Shown piece after piece: positions 34,738 through 42,669 of a stretch of DNA of 64,000 bases; position 1 is the stretch's first letter, and each line of letters begins with the position of its first letter. The stretch comes from Oceanitalea sp047302425 (lineage in GTDB: Bacteria > Actinomycetota > Actinomycetes > Actinomycetales > Actinomycetaceae): NCBI RefSeq assembly GCF_047302425.1, contig NZ_CP154855.1:1364001-1428000 (forward strand). Reading direction: 5' to 3'. Made by a program: the position numbers and the translations under genes. The notes under the pieces were generated by a model. It was not told where the DNA came from. It searched no databases and saw only the letters and a program-made list of their open reading frames with translations.

Positions 34738-36054
34738 TCAGCTCAGGCCGTAGCCGTCGTTGTCCTGGAAGTCCAGGTCGATGGTGCGGGCCGCGGAGTC
34801 GAGCAGCTCCTGGGCGTCGCCGCCCTCGTAGGCGCCGAAGAAGGCCTCGGAGAACTGCTGGCTGATGACCGGGTAGGCCGGGGTGATCGGGCGGGGCACC
34901 GCGACGCAGTCGGCGCTCGGGGCGGCGTCACCGCAGGTGGCCTGGAGGGACTCGGCGAAGATCGCGAGCGGGCCGTCGGCGCCGTAGAGCTCGCTGGCCT
35001 CCAGCACCGTCGTCGTGGCCGGGGGAGCGGCGTTGGCCTCGGTCATCGCCGTCACCTGCTCGTCGGTCGTGAGGAAGTCGAGGAAGGCCGCGGCGCCCTC
35101 GGCGTTGTCACTCTCCGGGTTGACGCCCCAGGCCCAGGAGCCCTGGCCGCTCTTGGGGCCGGCGCCGAAGTCGGGCAGCGGGAGGACGACGAGGTCCTCG
35201 CCGAGCGCCTCGGCGTAGGGGTTGTACATCCAGTGGCCCACCCAGCTCATCGCGACGCGGCCGTCGACGAAGGCGGCGTCGTCGGTGTTCGGGTCGATGA
35301 ACTCGCGCCAGCCGGCGAAGCGCTCGACGGCGGCGACGACCTCGGGGCTGTTGAGGTGCCCGTCGGCGGTGTTGTCCACGATGATGTTCTCGCCGGTGGA
35401 CCAGGCGACCGGCAGGAAGCCGTACGTCGGCCACTCGGCGCCGTAGTTCTCCTTGATGTCGAGGACCTGCCCGTCCTCGTCCAGCGCGGCGAGCGCCTCG
35501 AGGGCGGCCTCGAACTCCTCGACCGTCCAGGCGTCCTCCAGGCCCTGGGGGTACTCGACACCCGCGGCCTCGAGCATCGAGGCGCTGGCGTAGATGCCGA
35601 GCGAGGCGTCGAACTGGGAGACGCCGTAGACCTCGCCGTCGCCCGGGTAGGTGTTCTGCGCGAGAGCCGAGTCGGTCTGGTTCTCCAGCGTCTCCGCCGC
35701 GACGAGGTCGCCGATGGGCGCGAGCTTCCCGGCGTAGACGAGCGAGGCCATCATCGGCCCGTCGTACTCGAGGACGTCGGGCAGGTCCCCGGGGGAGGTC
35801 GTCGTCACCGTGCTCGTGTAGTCGGCCTCGGGGACGAGCTGGAGGGTGGCGGTGTAGTCCTCCTGGGAGGAGTTGAAGCCGTCGACGGCGGACTGGAGGG
35901 CGGTGACCTCCGACTCCTGGCCCTGGTGGGCCCAGACGGTGATCTCACCGCCGCCCTCGCCGTCGCCGCCCGACGCGCCGTCGTCGTTGCCGCCGCATGC
36001 CGTCAGTGTCAGGGCCGCCGCCAGGGCGATCCCGATCCGTGTCCGAGTGTTCAT
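34738..36054 (-). CDS. sugar ABC transporter substrate-binding lipoprotein
   Basis: A 438-residue extracytoplasmic solute-binding protein (SBP_bac_1 cluster). The signal peptide ends in lipobox LTAC with Cys20 as the lipidation site, followed by an acidic/Gly linker and ITVWAHQGQESEVTAL. It captures the sugar for the MalF/MalG-type pair. First gene of the five-gene operon; its start lies 50 bases inside the palindromic operator. Ligand inferred as a fructose-containing or similar oligosaccharide from the operon glycosidase. Confidence 0.92.
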   Translation of the reverse strand: MNTRTRIGIALAAALTLTACGGNDDGASGGDGEGGGEITVWAHQGQESEVTALQSAVDGFNSSQEDYTATLQLVPEADYTSTVTTTSPGDLPDVLEYDGPMMASLVYAGKLAPIGDLVAAETLENQTDSALAQNTYPGDGEVYGVSQFDASLGIYASASMLEAAGVEYPQGLEDAWTVEEFEAALEALAALDEDGQVLDIKENYGAEWPTYGFLPVAWSTGENIIVDNTADGHLNSPEVVAAVERFAGWREFIDPNTDDAAFVDGRVAMSWVGHWMYNPYAEALGEDLVVLPLPDFGAGPKSGQGSWAWGVNPESDNAEGAAAFLDFLTTDEQVTAMTEANAAPPATTTVLEASELYGADGPLAIFAESLQATCGDAAPSADCVAVPRPITPAYPVISQQFSEAFFGAYEGGDAQELLDSAARTIDLDFQDNDGYGLS

Positions 36055-36105
36055 CTGCGCTCCCGACGCCTGTGTCCGATGGGGGTCTCGACCCGGCCCG
36101 CGATG

Positions 36106-36155
36106 GTGCCGAATCGATTCGGCACGATCGTGGCACCGGTCACTGGGGCTGTCAA
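36106..36155 (-). promoter_or_regulatory. promoter and LacI operator of the sugar operon
   Basis: On the minus strand, TTGACA (36150-36155), 17 bases and CACGAT (36127-36132) form a promoter. Directly downstream, GTGCCGAATCGATTCGGCAC at 36106-36125 is a perfect 20-base palindrome centred on a CG step, typical of LacI-family operators. It covers the predicted transcript start, so binding should block initiation. Confidence 0.85.
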
Positions 36156-36308
36156 GGCGACGGGGTCGCGGGCGGCGGACGGGGCCCCGCCGAGAGTGAC
36201 GTTGGGCACCTTCACGGACCCTTCACCCGCTCACATCTCTCCCTCACATCAGCGGCTTATGCTGAACTGTCCGGGCCGCGCGGGTCCGACGTCGGCAAAG
36301 AGGTGTGT

Positions 36309-37628
36309 ATGAGCGCAGTACTGCAGGTGAACGGCGGGACCCCGCTGAAGGGCGAGATCAGCGTCCGCGGTGCGAAGAACTTCGTCTCCAAAGCCATGGT
36401 CGCCGCGCTGCTGGGGGAGGACCCCTCCGAGCTGCGCAACGTCCCGCAGATCAAGGACGTCGAGGTCGTCTCCGGCCTGCTGCGCCTGCACGGGGTCACG
36501 GTGGACTACGACGTCGAGGCCGGCGTCATCCGCCTCGACTCCAGCGACGTCGAGACCGCGCACGTCGCGGACATCGACGCCCACGCCGGCTCCAGCCGCA
36601 TCCCGATCCTCTTCTGCGGCCCGCTGCTCCACCGCCTCGGGGAGGCCTTCATCCCCGACCTCGGCGGCTGCCGCATCGGCGACCGCCCCATCGACTTCCA
36701 CCTGAGCATCCTGCGCGAGTTCGGCGCGGTCGTGGACAAGCGCCCCCAGGGCATCCACATCACCGCCCCCCGCGGCCTGACCGGCGCGAAGATCGCCCTG
36801 CCCTACCCGAGCGTCGGCGCCACCGAGCAGCTCCTGCTCACCGCCGTGCGTGCCAAGGGCAAGACCGAGCTGAGCAACGCCGCCACCGAGCCGGAGATCA
36901 TGGCGCTCATCGCCTTCCTCCAGCGCATGGGCGCGATCATCTCGGTCGACACCGACCGCGTCATCCGCATCGAGGGCGTCGAGCGTCTGGGCGGCGCGAC
37001 CTACACCGCGCTCACCGACCGCATCGAGGCCGGCTCGTGGGCCTGCGCGGCGCTGGCCACCGGCGGCGACATCATGGTCCGCGGCGCGGACCAGCACGGG
37101 ATGATGGCCTTCCTCAACACCTTCCGGAAGGTCGGCGGTGACTTCGAGGTCACCGACGACGGCATCCGCTTCTGGCACCCGGGCGGGGACCTCAAGTCGA
37201 TCGTCCTCGAGACCGACGTCCACCCGGGCTTCATGACCGACTGGCAGCAGCCGCTCGTCGTCGCGCTCACCCAGGCCAAGGGCCTGTCGATCGTCCACGA
37301 GACGGTCTACGAGAACCGCTTCGGCTTCACCGACGCGCTGCGCGGCATGGGCGCCCAGATCCAGGTCTACCGCGAGTGCCTCGGCGGCTCCCCGTGCCGC
37401 TTCGGGCACCGGAACTTCTACCACTCCGCCGTCGTCTCCGGGCCGACGCCGCTGCAGGCCGCCGACATCGAGGTCCCCGACCTCCGTGGCGGCTTCTCCC
37501 ACCTCATCGCGGCGCTCGCCGCCGAGGGCACCTCGCGGGTCAGCGGGATCGACATCATCTACCGCGGCTACGAGGACTTCATGGGCAAGCTCCGCGCGCT
37601 CGGGGCGGACGTCCAGCAGCTCGACTGA
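36309..37628 (+). CDS. murA: UDP-N-acetylglucosamine 1-carboxyvinyltransferase
   Basis: A 439-residue enzyme that adds enolpyruvyl from PEP to UDP-GlcNAc, the first committed step of peptidoglycan precursor synthesis in the cytoplasm. The N-terminal VRGAKNFVSKA is the catalytic lysine region. The active-site loop GGCRIGDRP carries the fosfomycin-target cysteine at position 121, so fosfomycin sensitivity by this residue is expected. AGAGGTGT precedes the ATG, and a TATGCT -10-like element lies about 50 bases upstream. Confidence 0.95.
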   Translation: MSAVLQVNGGTPLKGEISVRGAKNFVSKAMVAALLGEDPSELRNVPQIKDVEVVSGLLRLHGVTVDYDVEAGVIRLDSSDVETAHVADIDAHAGSSRIPILFCGPLLHRLGEAFIPDLGGCRIGDRPIDFHLSILREFGAVVDKRPQGIHITAPRGLTGAKIALPYPSVGATEQLLLTAVRAKGKTELSNAATEPEIMALIAFLQRMGAIISVDTDRVIRIEGVERLGGATYTALTDRIEAGSWACAALATGGDIMVRGADQHGMMAFLNTFRKVGGDFEVTDDGIRFWHPGGDLKSIVLETDVHPGFMTDWQQPLVVALTQAKGLSIVHETVYENRFGFTDALRGMGAQIQVYRECLGGSPCRFGHRNFYHSAVVSGPTPLQAADIEVPDLRGGFSHLIAALAAEGTSRVSGIDIIYRGYEDFMGKLRALGADVQQLD

Positions 37629-37635
37629 GCAGGTC

Positions 37636-37673
37636 CACGGCCGGCCCATGACACGTGTCATGGGCCGGCCGTG
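37636..37673 (+). terminator. terminator of murA
   Basis: A perfect 38-base palindrome starting 7 bases after the murA stop: the 19-base left arm CACGGCCGGCCCATGACAC (37636-37654) is followed at once by its reverse complement. The transcript would fold into a long hairpin with a minimal loop. Confidence 0.8.
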
Positions 37674-37740
37674 TGCGTTCCACCCGAGCCCGTGATGCCG
37701 TGCACTGCTGCCCGGGCGGAAGCGGGTGGAGGGTGGAGAC

Positions 37741-38715
37741 ATGACCACCACCGACTCCGTCATCACCGTCACCGGCGTCCAGCGGCGCTACGGCTCCGGG
37801 AAGACCACGTTCACCGCCGTCCGCGGCGTCGACCTCAGCGTCCGGCGCGGGGAGCTCTTCGCGCTCCTCGGCACCAACGGCGCGGGCAAGACCTCGCTCC
37901 TCGAGGTCGTCGAGGGCATCGCGCCCGCGAGCGCCGGCACCGTCCGCGTCCTGGGCCGCGACCCCTACCGGGAGCGCCACCTCGTGCGCCCCCGCACCGG
38001 GATCATGCTGCAGGAGGCCGGCTTCCCCGCCGACCTCACCACCGCCGAGACCGCCCGCATGTGGCACGGCACCCTCGGCGCGCCGATGCCCGTCGCGCAG
38101 GCGCTCGAGCTCGTCGGCCTGCGGCACCGCGCCTCGGTCCAGGTGAAGTCGCTCTCCGGGGGCGAGCGCCGCCGTCTCGACCTCGCCCTGGCGATCATGG
38201 GCCGCCCCGAGGTCCTCTTCCTCGACGAGCCGACAACCGGCCTGGACCCGCAGTCGCGCCGCGACGCGTGGGAGCTCGTGCGCCGGCTGCTCGAGGCGGG
38301 CACGACCGTCGTCCTCACCACCCACTACCTCGAGGAGGCCGAGGAGCTCGCCGACCGGCTCGCGATCATGCACGCCGGCCGGGTGGTCCGCGAGGGCACG
38401 GTCGCCGAGATCGTCGCCGGGGAGCCGGCCCGGATCCGCTACCGCACGACGGCGGGCGACCTCGCTGACCCGCGTGCCCTGCACGCCCTGCCGGCGCTCC
38501 TCACCGCCGGCCGCACCCGCACCGGGCTCGTCGAGATCGAGTCGCGCGACCTCCAGGTCACGCTCTCCGCGCTCCTCGAGCGCGCCAACGCCGCCGGCGA
38601 GGTCCTGACCAACCTCGAGGCCAGCCACGCCTCCCTCGAGCGCGCCTTCCTCGCCGTCGCCGGGGAGGACGACGACGCCGCGGCACTCTCGGTCCCCGAG
38701 CCCGCCACCGCCTGA
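37741..38715 (+). CDS. ABC transporter ATP-binding protein
   Basis: A 324-residue ATPase of the exporter (DrrA/CcmA-like) type. It has Walker A GTNGAGKT at 44-51, Q-loop MLQEAGF, signature LSGGERRRLDLA, Walker B VLFLDEPTTGLD, and the H-loop in TTHYLEEAEELADRL. A ~95-residue C-terminal extension follows. It pairs with the permease encoded 36 bases later. The downstream two-component system suggests regulation by drug or envelope stress, as in many such exporters. Confidence 0.93.
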   Translation: MTTTDSVITVTGVQRRYGSGKTTFTAVRGVDLSVRRGELFALLGTNGAGKTSLLEVVEGIAPASAGTVRVLGRDPYRERHLVRPRTGIMLQEAGFPADLTTAETARMWHGTLGAPMPVAQALELVGLRHRASVQVKSLSGGERRRLDLALAIMGRPEVLFLDEPTTGLDPQSRRDAWELVRRLLEAGTTVVLTTHYLEEAEELADRLAIMHAGRVVREGTVAEIVAGEPARIRYRTTAGDLADPRALHALPALLTAGRTRTGLVEIESRDLQVTLSALLERANAAGEVLTNLEASHASLERAFLAVAGEDDDAAALSVPEPATA

Positions 38716-38751
38716 GCTGCTCCCCGTCAGCCCCGTCCCGAAGGAACCACG

Positions 38752-39576
38752 ATGACCACCACCGTCCTGTCACCCGCCACCGCCTCCGCCCCCCGCGCCG
38801 GCCGCGTCCCCCGCGTCGCCTCGCTCGTGCGAGCCGAGCTCCTCCTCCTCGTCCGGAACCGCACGACGCTCTTCAACGCCGTCGCCCTCGCGCCGCTGAC
38901 GGTCTTCTTCCTCGCCTCGCTCGGGATGGTCCCGGACGCCGCCGGTGGCGCCGTCGCCGGCATGCTCGTCACCGCGCTCGTCGCCCTGGCGCTCGTCATC
39001 GTCGTCTACTACAACCTCACGACGACGCTCGTGGCCCGCCGCGAGGAGCTCGTCCTCAAGCGGCTGCTCACCGGCGATGTGTCGCGGACCGAGATCGTCG
39101 TCGCCTGCGCGACGCCCGCCGTCGTTGTCCTCCTCGCCCAGGTCGCCCTCGGGATCGTCGCGACCGGCATCTGGTTCGAGCTGCCGCCGCTGCAGAACCT
39201 CGCGTGGGTGCTGCTCGCCCTCGCCGGCGGCGTCGTCGTCTTCGTCCTCCTCGCCGCGGCGTCCGCGGGCCTCACCCGCACCGTCGAGACCGCCCAGCTC
39301 ACCACGCTGCCGGTCCTCATGGTCGCCACCGCGCTGTCCGGGCTCACCGTCCCGCTCCACCTGCTGCCCGGGGCCGTGGAGCAGGTCGCGCAGTGGACCC
39401 CGATGTACCCGGTCGTCGCGCTCATGCAGCACGGGCTCGGCGCGGCGATGCTGGACGGCACGGTGCCCTCCGGGGCGCTCGCCGACGTCGCCCAGCCGAT
39501 CGCTGCGCTCGCGCTGTGGATCGTCCTCGGTGCCCTGGCCGCCCGGCGCTGGATGCGCTGGGAGCCGCGCCGCTGA
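38752..39576 (+). CDS. ABC-2 type transporter permease
   Basis: A 274-residue permease with six membrane helices and the ABC-2 pattern: a cytoplasmic N-terminus, TTLVARREELVLKRLLTGDV after the second helix, and a closing LPGAVEQVAQWTPMYPVVAL before the last. Partner of the preceding ATPase; the cargo is unknown. The stop is 37 bases before the histidine kinase start. Confidence 0.9.
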   Translation: MTTTVLSPATASAPRAGRVPRVASLVRAELLLLVRNRTTLFNAVALAPLTVFFLASLGMVPDAAGGAVAGMLVTALVALALVIVVYYNLTTTLVARREELVLKRLLTGDVSRTEIVVACATPAVVVLLAQVALGIVATGIWFELPPLQNLAWVLLALAGGVVVFVLLAAASAGLTRTVETAQLTTLPVLMVATALSGLTVPLHLLPGAVEQVAQWTPMYPVVALMQHGLGAAMLDGTVPSGALADVAQPIAALALWIVLGALAARRWMRWEPRR

Positions 39577-39612
39577 GCGCCCGCTCCGGTGGCTGCTGAG
39601 AGGATGGCGTCC

Positions 39613-40858
39613 ATGCGACTAGTCGACTCGTGGCGCCGGCGCACCGGCCCGGAGCGCTTCGAGACCTACACCCGCTGGACGCTCTACCTCCTCCTCGCCT
39701 TCCTCCCGCTCCTCGCCGTCTCGGTCGTCGGGGCGTCGGAGCTCACGGAGGAGCGGGTCGCCGCCTTCACCGCCTACGCCGGCCTCGTCGTCCTCGAGGC
39801 CGGCGTGGCGATCTTCGTCATCAGCCAGGGCGTCACCGCCTTCCGCGACAGCACGCCGGTGCGCCGGGGGCCGGTGGCCGTCCTGGTCGTCGTCACGGCG
39901 GCGGCCGTCGTGGCCGCCGTGCTCGGGCTGCCGCCCGCCGAGGGCACGGCCTGGAGCGGGCGGGGGGCCGCGGCGCTCGTCGCGCTGGCCGGGTGCCTGT
40001 TCGCGCTGACCCCGGTGCTCACCTCCCCGGTGCTGCTGCCGCTGGCGCTCGCCGTCAGCGTCGGCTCGGCGCTCGCGAACCGGCCCACCCTCGACTGGGG
40101 CAGTGTCGTCGGGACCAGCCTCGTCTTCGCGATCGTCATGGTCGCGATCACGCCCAGCTTCCGGATCTCGGTGTGGATGCTCGGGGTCGTGTGGGAGCAG
40201 GAGCGCACCCCGTCAGCTGCACGCGCGCCTCGCCGTCGCCGAGGAGCGGCTGCGCTTCTCCCGCGACCTGCACGACGTCCTCGGCCGGGCGCTGTCGGCC
40301 ATCGCGCTCAAGAGCGAGCTCGGCGCCGAGCTGAGCCGCCGCGGCCAGGGGGAGCGGGCCGCCGAGCAGATGCTCGAGGTCCGTGAGCTGGCGAACGACT
40401 CGCTGCGCGAGGTGCGCGCCGTCGTCGCCGGCTACCGGCAGGCCGACCTCGCCACGGAGGTCGCCGGCGCCCGCTCGGTGCTGCGCTCGGCCGGCGTCCG
40501 CACCCGGGTCATCGGCGAGGACACGACGCTGCCGCCGCAGGTCCAGTCGGCGCTCGCCTGGGTGGTCCGCGAGGGTGCGACGAACGTCGTGCGCCACTCC
40601 TCGGCCGACACGTGCACCATTGACGTCGCCGTCGTCGAGGAGGACGGTGAGCGGCTCGCGCAGCTGACCATCGTCAACGACGGCGTGAGCGGGCCACCGT
40701 CCACCGGCTCGGGTCTCGTCGGCCTCTCCGAGCGTCTCGCCGACCTCGGCGGCACCGTGACGACCGAGGCGTCCGGCGCCACCTTCACCCTGCGCGCACG
40801 GGTCCCGCTCGCCGGCGCCGCCGCGGCCCTGCCCGGTGGCACGATGGAGGCACCATGA
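39613..40858 (+). pseudogene. sensor histidine kinase with a one-base frameshift
   Basis: The 5' frame encodes several membrane helices and runs through VWMLGVVWEQERT. The sequence then continues in another frame as QLHARLAVAEERLRFSRDLH, followed by DVLGRALSAIALKSELG (HisKA_3 phosphoacceptor His in the RDLHDVLG box) and a HATPase domain. Removing one C from the four-C run at 40208-40211 restores a continuous ~415-codon NarL-partner kinase. Either the gene is inactivated or the assembly has an indel. ATG 39613 has GAGAGG upstream. The ATGA at the end couples it to the response regulator. Confidence 0.85.
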
Positions 40859-41460
40859 TCCGCATCCTGCTGGCCGACGACGAGAACCTCATCCGCGACG
40901 CCCTCGCCGGGCTGCTCGGCCTGGAGGAGGACATCGAGGTCGTCGCCCAGGCGGCGTCCGGGCCCGAGGCCGTGGCCGCGGGACGCCACCACCGCCCCGA
41001 CGTCGCGGTCCTCGACCTCCAGATGCCCGGCCTTGACGGGATCGCCGTGGCCCAGCAGCTCGCCGCCGAGGTGCCCGGCTGCCGCTCGGTCATCGTCACC
41101 AGCCACGGCCGGCCCGGCTACCTCAAGCGCGCGCTGGAGGCCGGGGTCTCGGCCTTCCTGCCCAAGACGGTCTCCGGACGGGTGCTCGCAGATGTTGTGC
41201 GCCAGGTCCGTGACGGCGGACGCTACGTCGACCCCGAGCTGGCCGCAGAGGCGATCAGTGCGGGCGACTCCCCGCTCACCCCGCGCGAGGCCGACGTCCT
41301 CGAGCTCGCCGCCGACGGCACGCCGGTGGAGGAGATCGCCCAGCGTGCCCACCTGAGCCCGGGGACGGTGCGCAACTACCTCTCGGCGGCCGCGATGAAG
41401 CTCGGCGCCGCCAACCGCCACGAGGCCGTCCAGGTGGCCCGCCGCCACGGGTGGATCTGA
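40855..41460 (+). CDS. NarL/LuxR-family response regulator
   Basis: A 201-residue regulator. The receiver domain has acidic residues DDE at 8-10, phosphoacceptor Asp54 in VAVLDLQMPG and Lys in FLPKTV. The C-terminal GerE-type helix-turn-helix starts at LTPREADVLELAADGTPVEE. It resembles DesR-type regulators that control an adjacent ABC exporter. Overlaps the kinase stop by 4 bases. If the kinase is truly broken, the regulator would depend on other phosphate donors. Confidence 0.93.
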   Translation: MIRILLADDENLIRDALAGLLGLEEDIEVVAQAASGPEAVAAGRHHRPDVAVLDLQMPGLDGIAVAQQLAAEVPGCRSVIVTSHGRPGYLKRALEAGVSAFLPKTVSGRVLADVVRQVRDGGRYVDPELAAEAISAGDSPLTPREADVLELAADGTPVEEIAQRAHLSPGTVRNYLSAAAMKLGAANRHEAVQVARRHGWI

Positions 41461-41472
41461 GCCCGTCCCCGG

Positions 41473-41757
41473 TCACGCGCGCCACGCCGCCGCCGGCGGC
41501 TCCTCGAGCAGGTAGCCGGGCTTGACCCCCATGGCCTCGGCGATGCGCCCGAGGTCGTCCAGCGACCACGGCACCCGGCCGGTGAAGCGCTGGGACACCG
41601 CCGAGCGGGAGCGGTGCAGGTAGGCGGCGAGGTCCTGTTGGGTGAGCTCGTAGCGGGAGGCCTCCCACCGGATCGTCGCCGCGACGAGCGCGCTGAGCGG
41701 CTCGCCGTAGCCGGAGCCGCTGAGCTGCCACAGCGGCGCCGGTTTGGAGGTGGTCAT
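41473..41757 (-). CDS. small XRE/Cro-like helix-turn-helix regulator
   Basis: A 94-residue protein. The helix-turn-helix is TQQDLAAYLHRSRSAVSQRF (about 39-58), followed by WSLDDLGRIAEAMGVKPGYLLE, the usual fourth and fifth helices of XRE domains. ATG 41757 has GGGAGGAGC 7 bases upstream. It converges on the response regulator with a 12-base gap. The target is unknown; it is the only gene near the long non-coding stretch that follows. Confidence 0.82.
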   Translation of the reverse strand: MTTSKPAPLWQLSGSGYGEPLSALVAATIRWEASRYELTQQDLAAYLHRSRSAVSQRFTGRVPWSLDDLGRIAEAMGVKPGYLLEEPPAAAWRA

Positions 41758-42494
41758 GTGGGTGCTCCTCCCGTCGGGGTGTGCGCTCTCAGCCTGCTCG
41801 TCCGGGGCAACAGCCTGCTGCTCGGCCCGAGGCTGCCGGGGACGAGCTGCCCGCGGAGGTGACCGGTGGAGCACTCCCGACGCACCCGCGCCCACGCGCG
41901 CCCCGCGCGCCCGCTCCCCGCGCCCGCACCCGCGCGCCCGCGCACCGCCCCGCGCGACCGCCGACGGGCGCCGGTGCCTCGAGTGGCTCGCCGCATCCGA
42001 GGAGAAGTGCTGCGCGGCGTCCCGTCGGCTGGGCAGGAGTAGTGACGGCTGACCGCGACACACCGCCCGCCCGGCAGGAACGTGCAAGGACGCCAGGAAC
42101 GGTGCCGGCCTGGCGGGATCCGCGGTGGCTCAGCCGACCGTGGTGGCGAAGAACGGGAGCAGCGGTGGCGAGGCGAGCACGGGTACCGCTCACCGGTCGC
42201 GGCTCTCGCTGAGCGAACCGGATCCCGCAGAGCGGGAACGACGTTCGCACAGCGCGGCGTCGCTCCCGCTGGGCCGACAGGAGCTCGCAGCGCATCCTCT
42301 CCTGGGCGGCGTCATTTCCGCGTGAGACAAATCCTCCCGATGACGTCGTAAATCGGTCGGACGCTGGATGACAAAAAGGTGTCGCATGCGTTAGCGACCG
42401 CTTTTCGAGGGCCGTCTAGGGGCAGAAGTGCCCGGCCTTTCATCAATGTATTTCACCGAGCGCGGCAGAAGTTGCTGCACCGCACGGACAGGCG
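41758..42494. other. non-coding stretch with clustered inverted repeats
   Basis: No convincing gene is seen on either strand across ~740 bases: open frames have repetitive Arg/Pro/Ala composition or lack ribosome sites. The right part (from ~42300) is less GC-rich than the rest of the window. Hairpins cluster near 42206-42248: TCGCTGAGCGA, and CCCGC-AGA-GCGGG (42224-42236) nested in GCGAAC/GTTCGC arms (42213-42248). It may hold a non-coding RNA or decayed DNA. Confidence 0.5.
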
Positions 42495-42523
42495 TTGTCA
42501 TGCCCCGTCCGAAGCGCTAACGT
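42495..42523 (+). promoter_or_regulatory. promoter of the secreted esterase gene
   Basis: TTGTCA at 42495-42500, a 17-base spacer and TAACGT at 42518-42523 form a near-consensus promoter. It predicts a ~140-base untranslated leader before the ATG at 42670. Confidence 0.7.
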
Positions 42524-42669
42524 CCTGCGCGTCGGGGGGTGAATCGTGCTGGACGGTGTCGTCCACCGGCATTCGAGAAATCCGGATGTGATCGCGTCCT
42601 GTGTGCGCGTGAAAAGGCCGCATCCAGTCGCGGGACGTCATCACCACGATGAAGTGAGGATGTGCAGTC

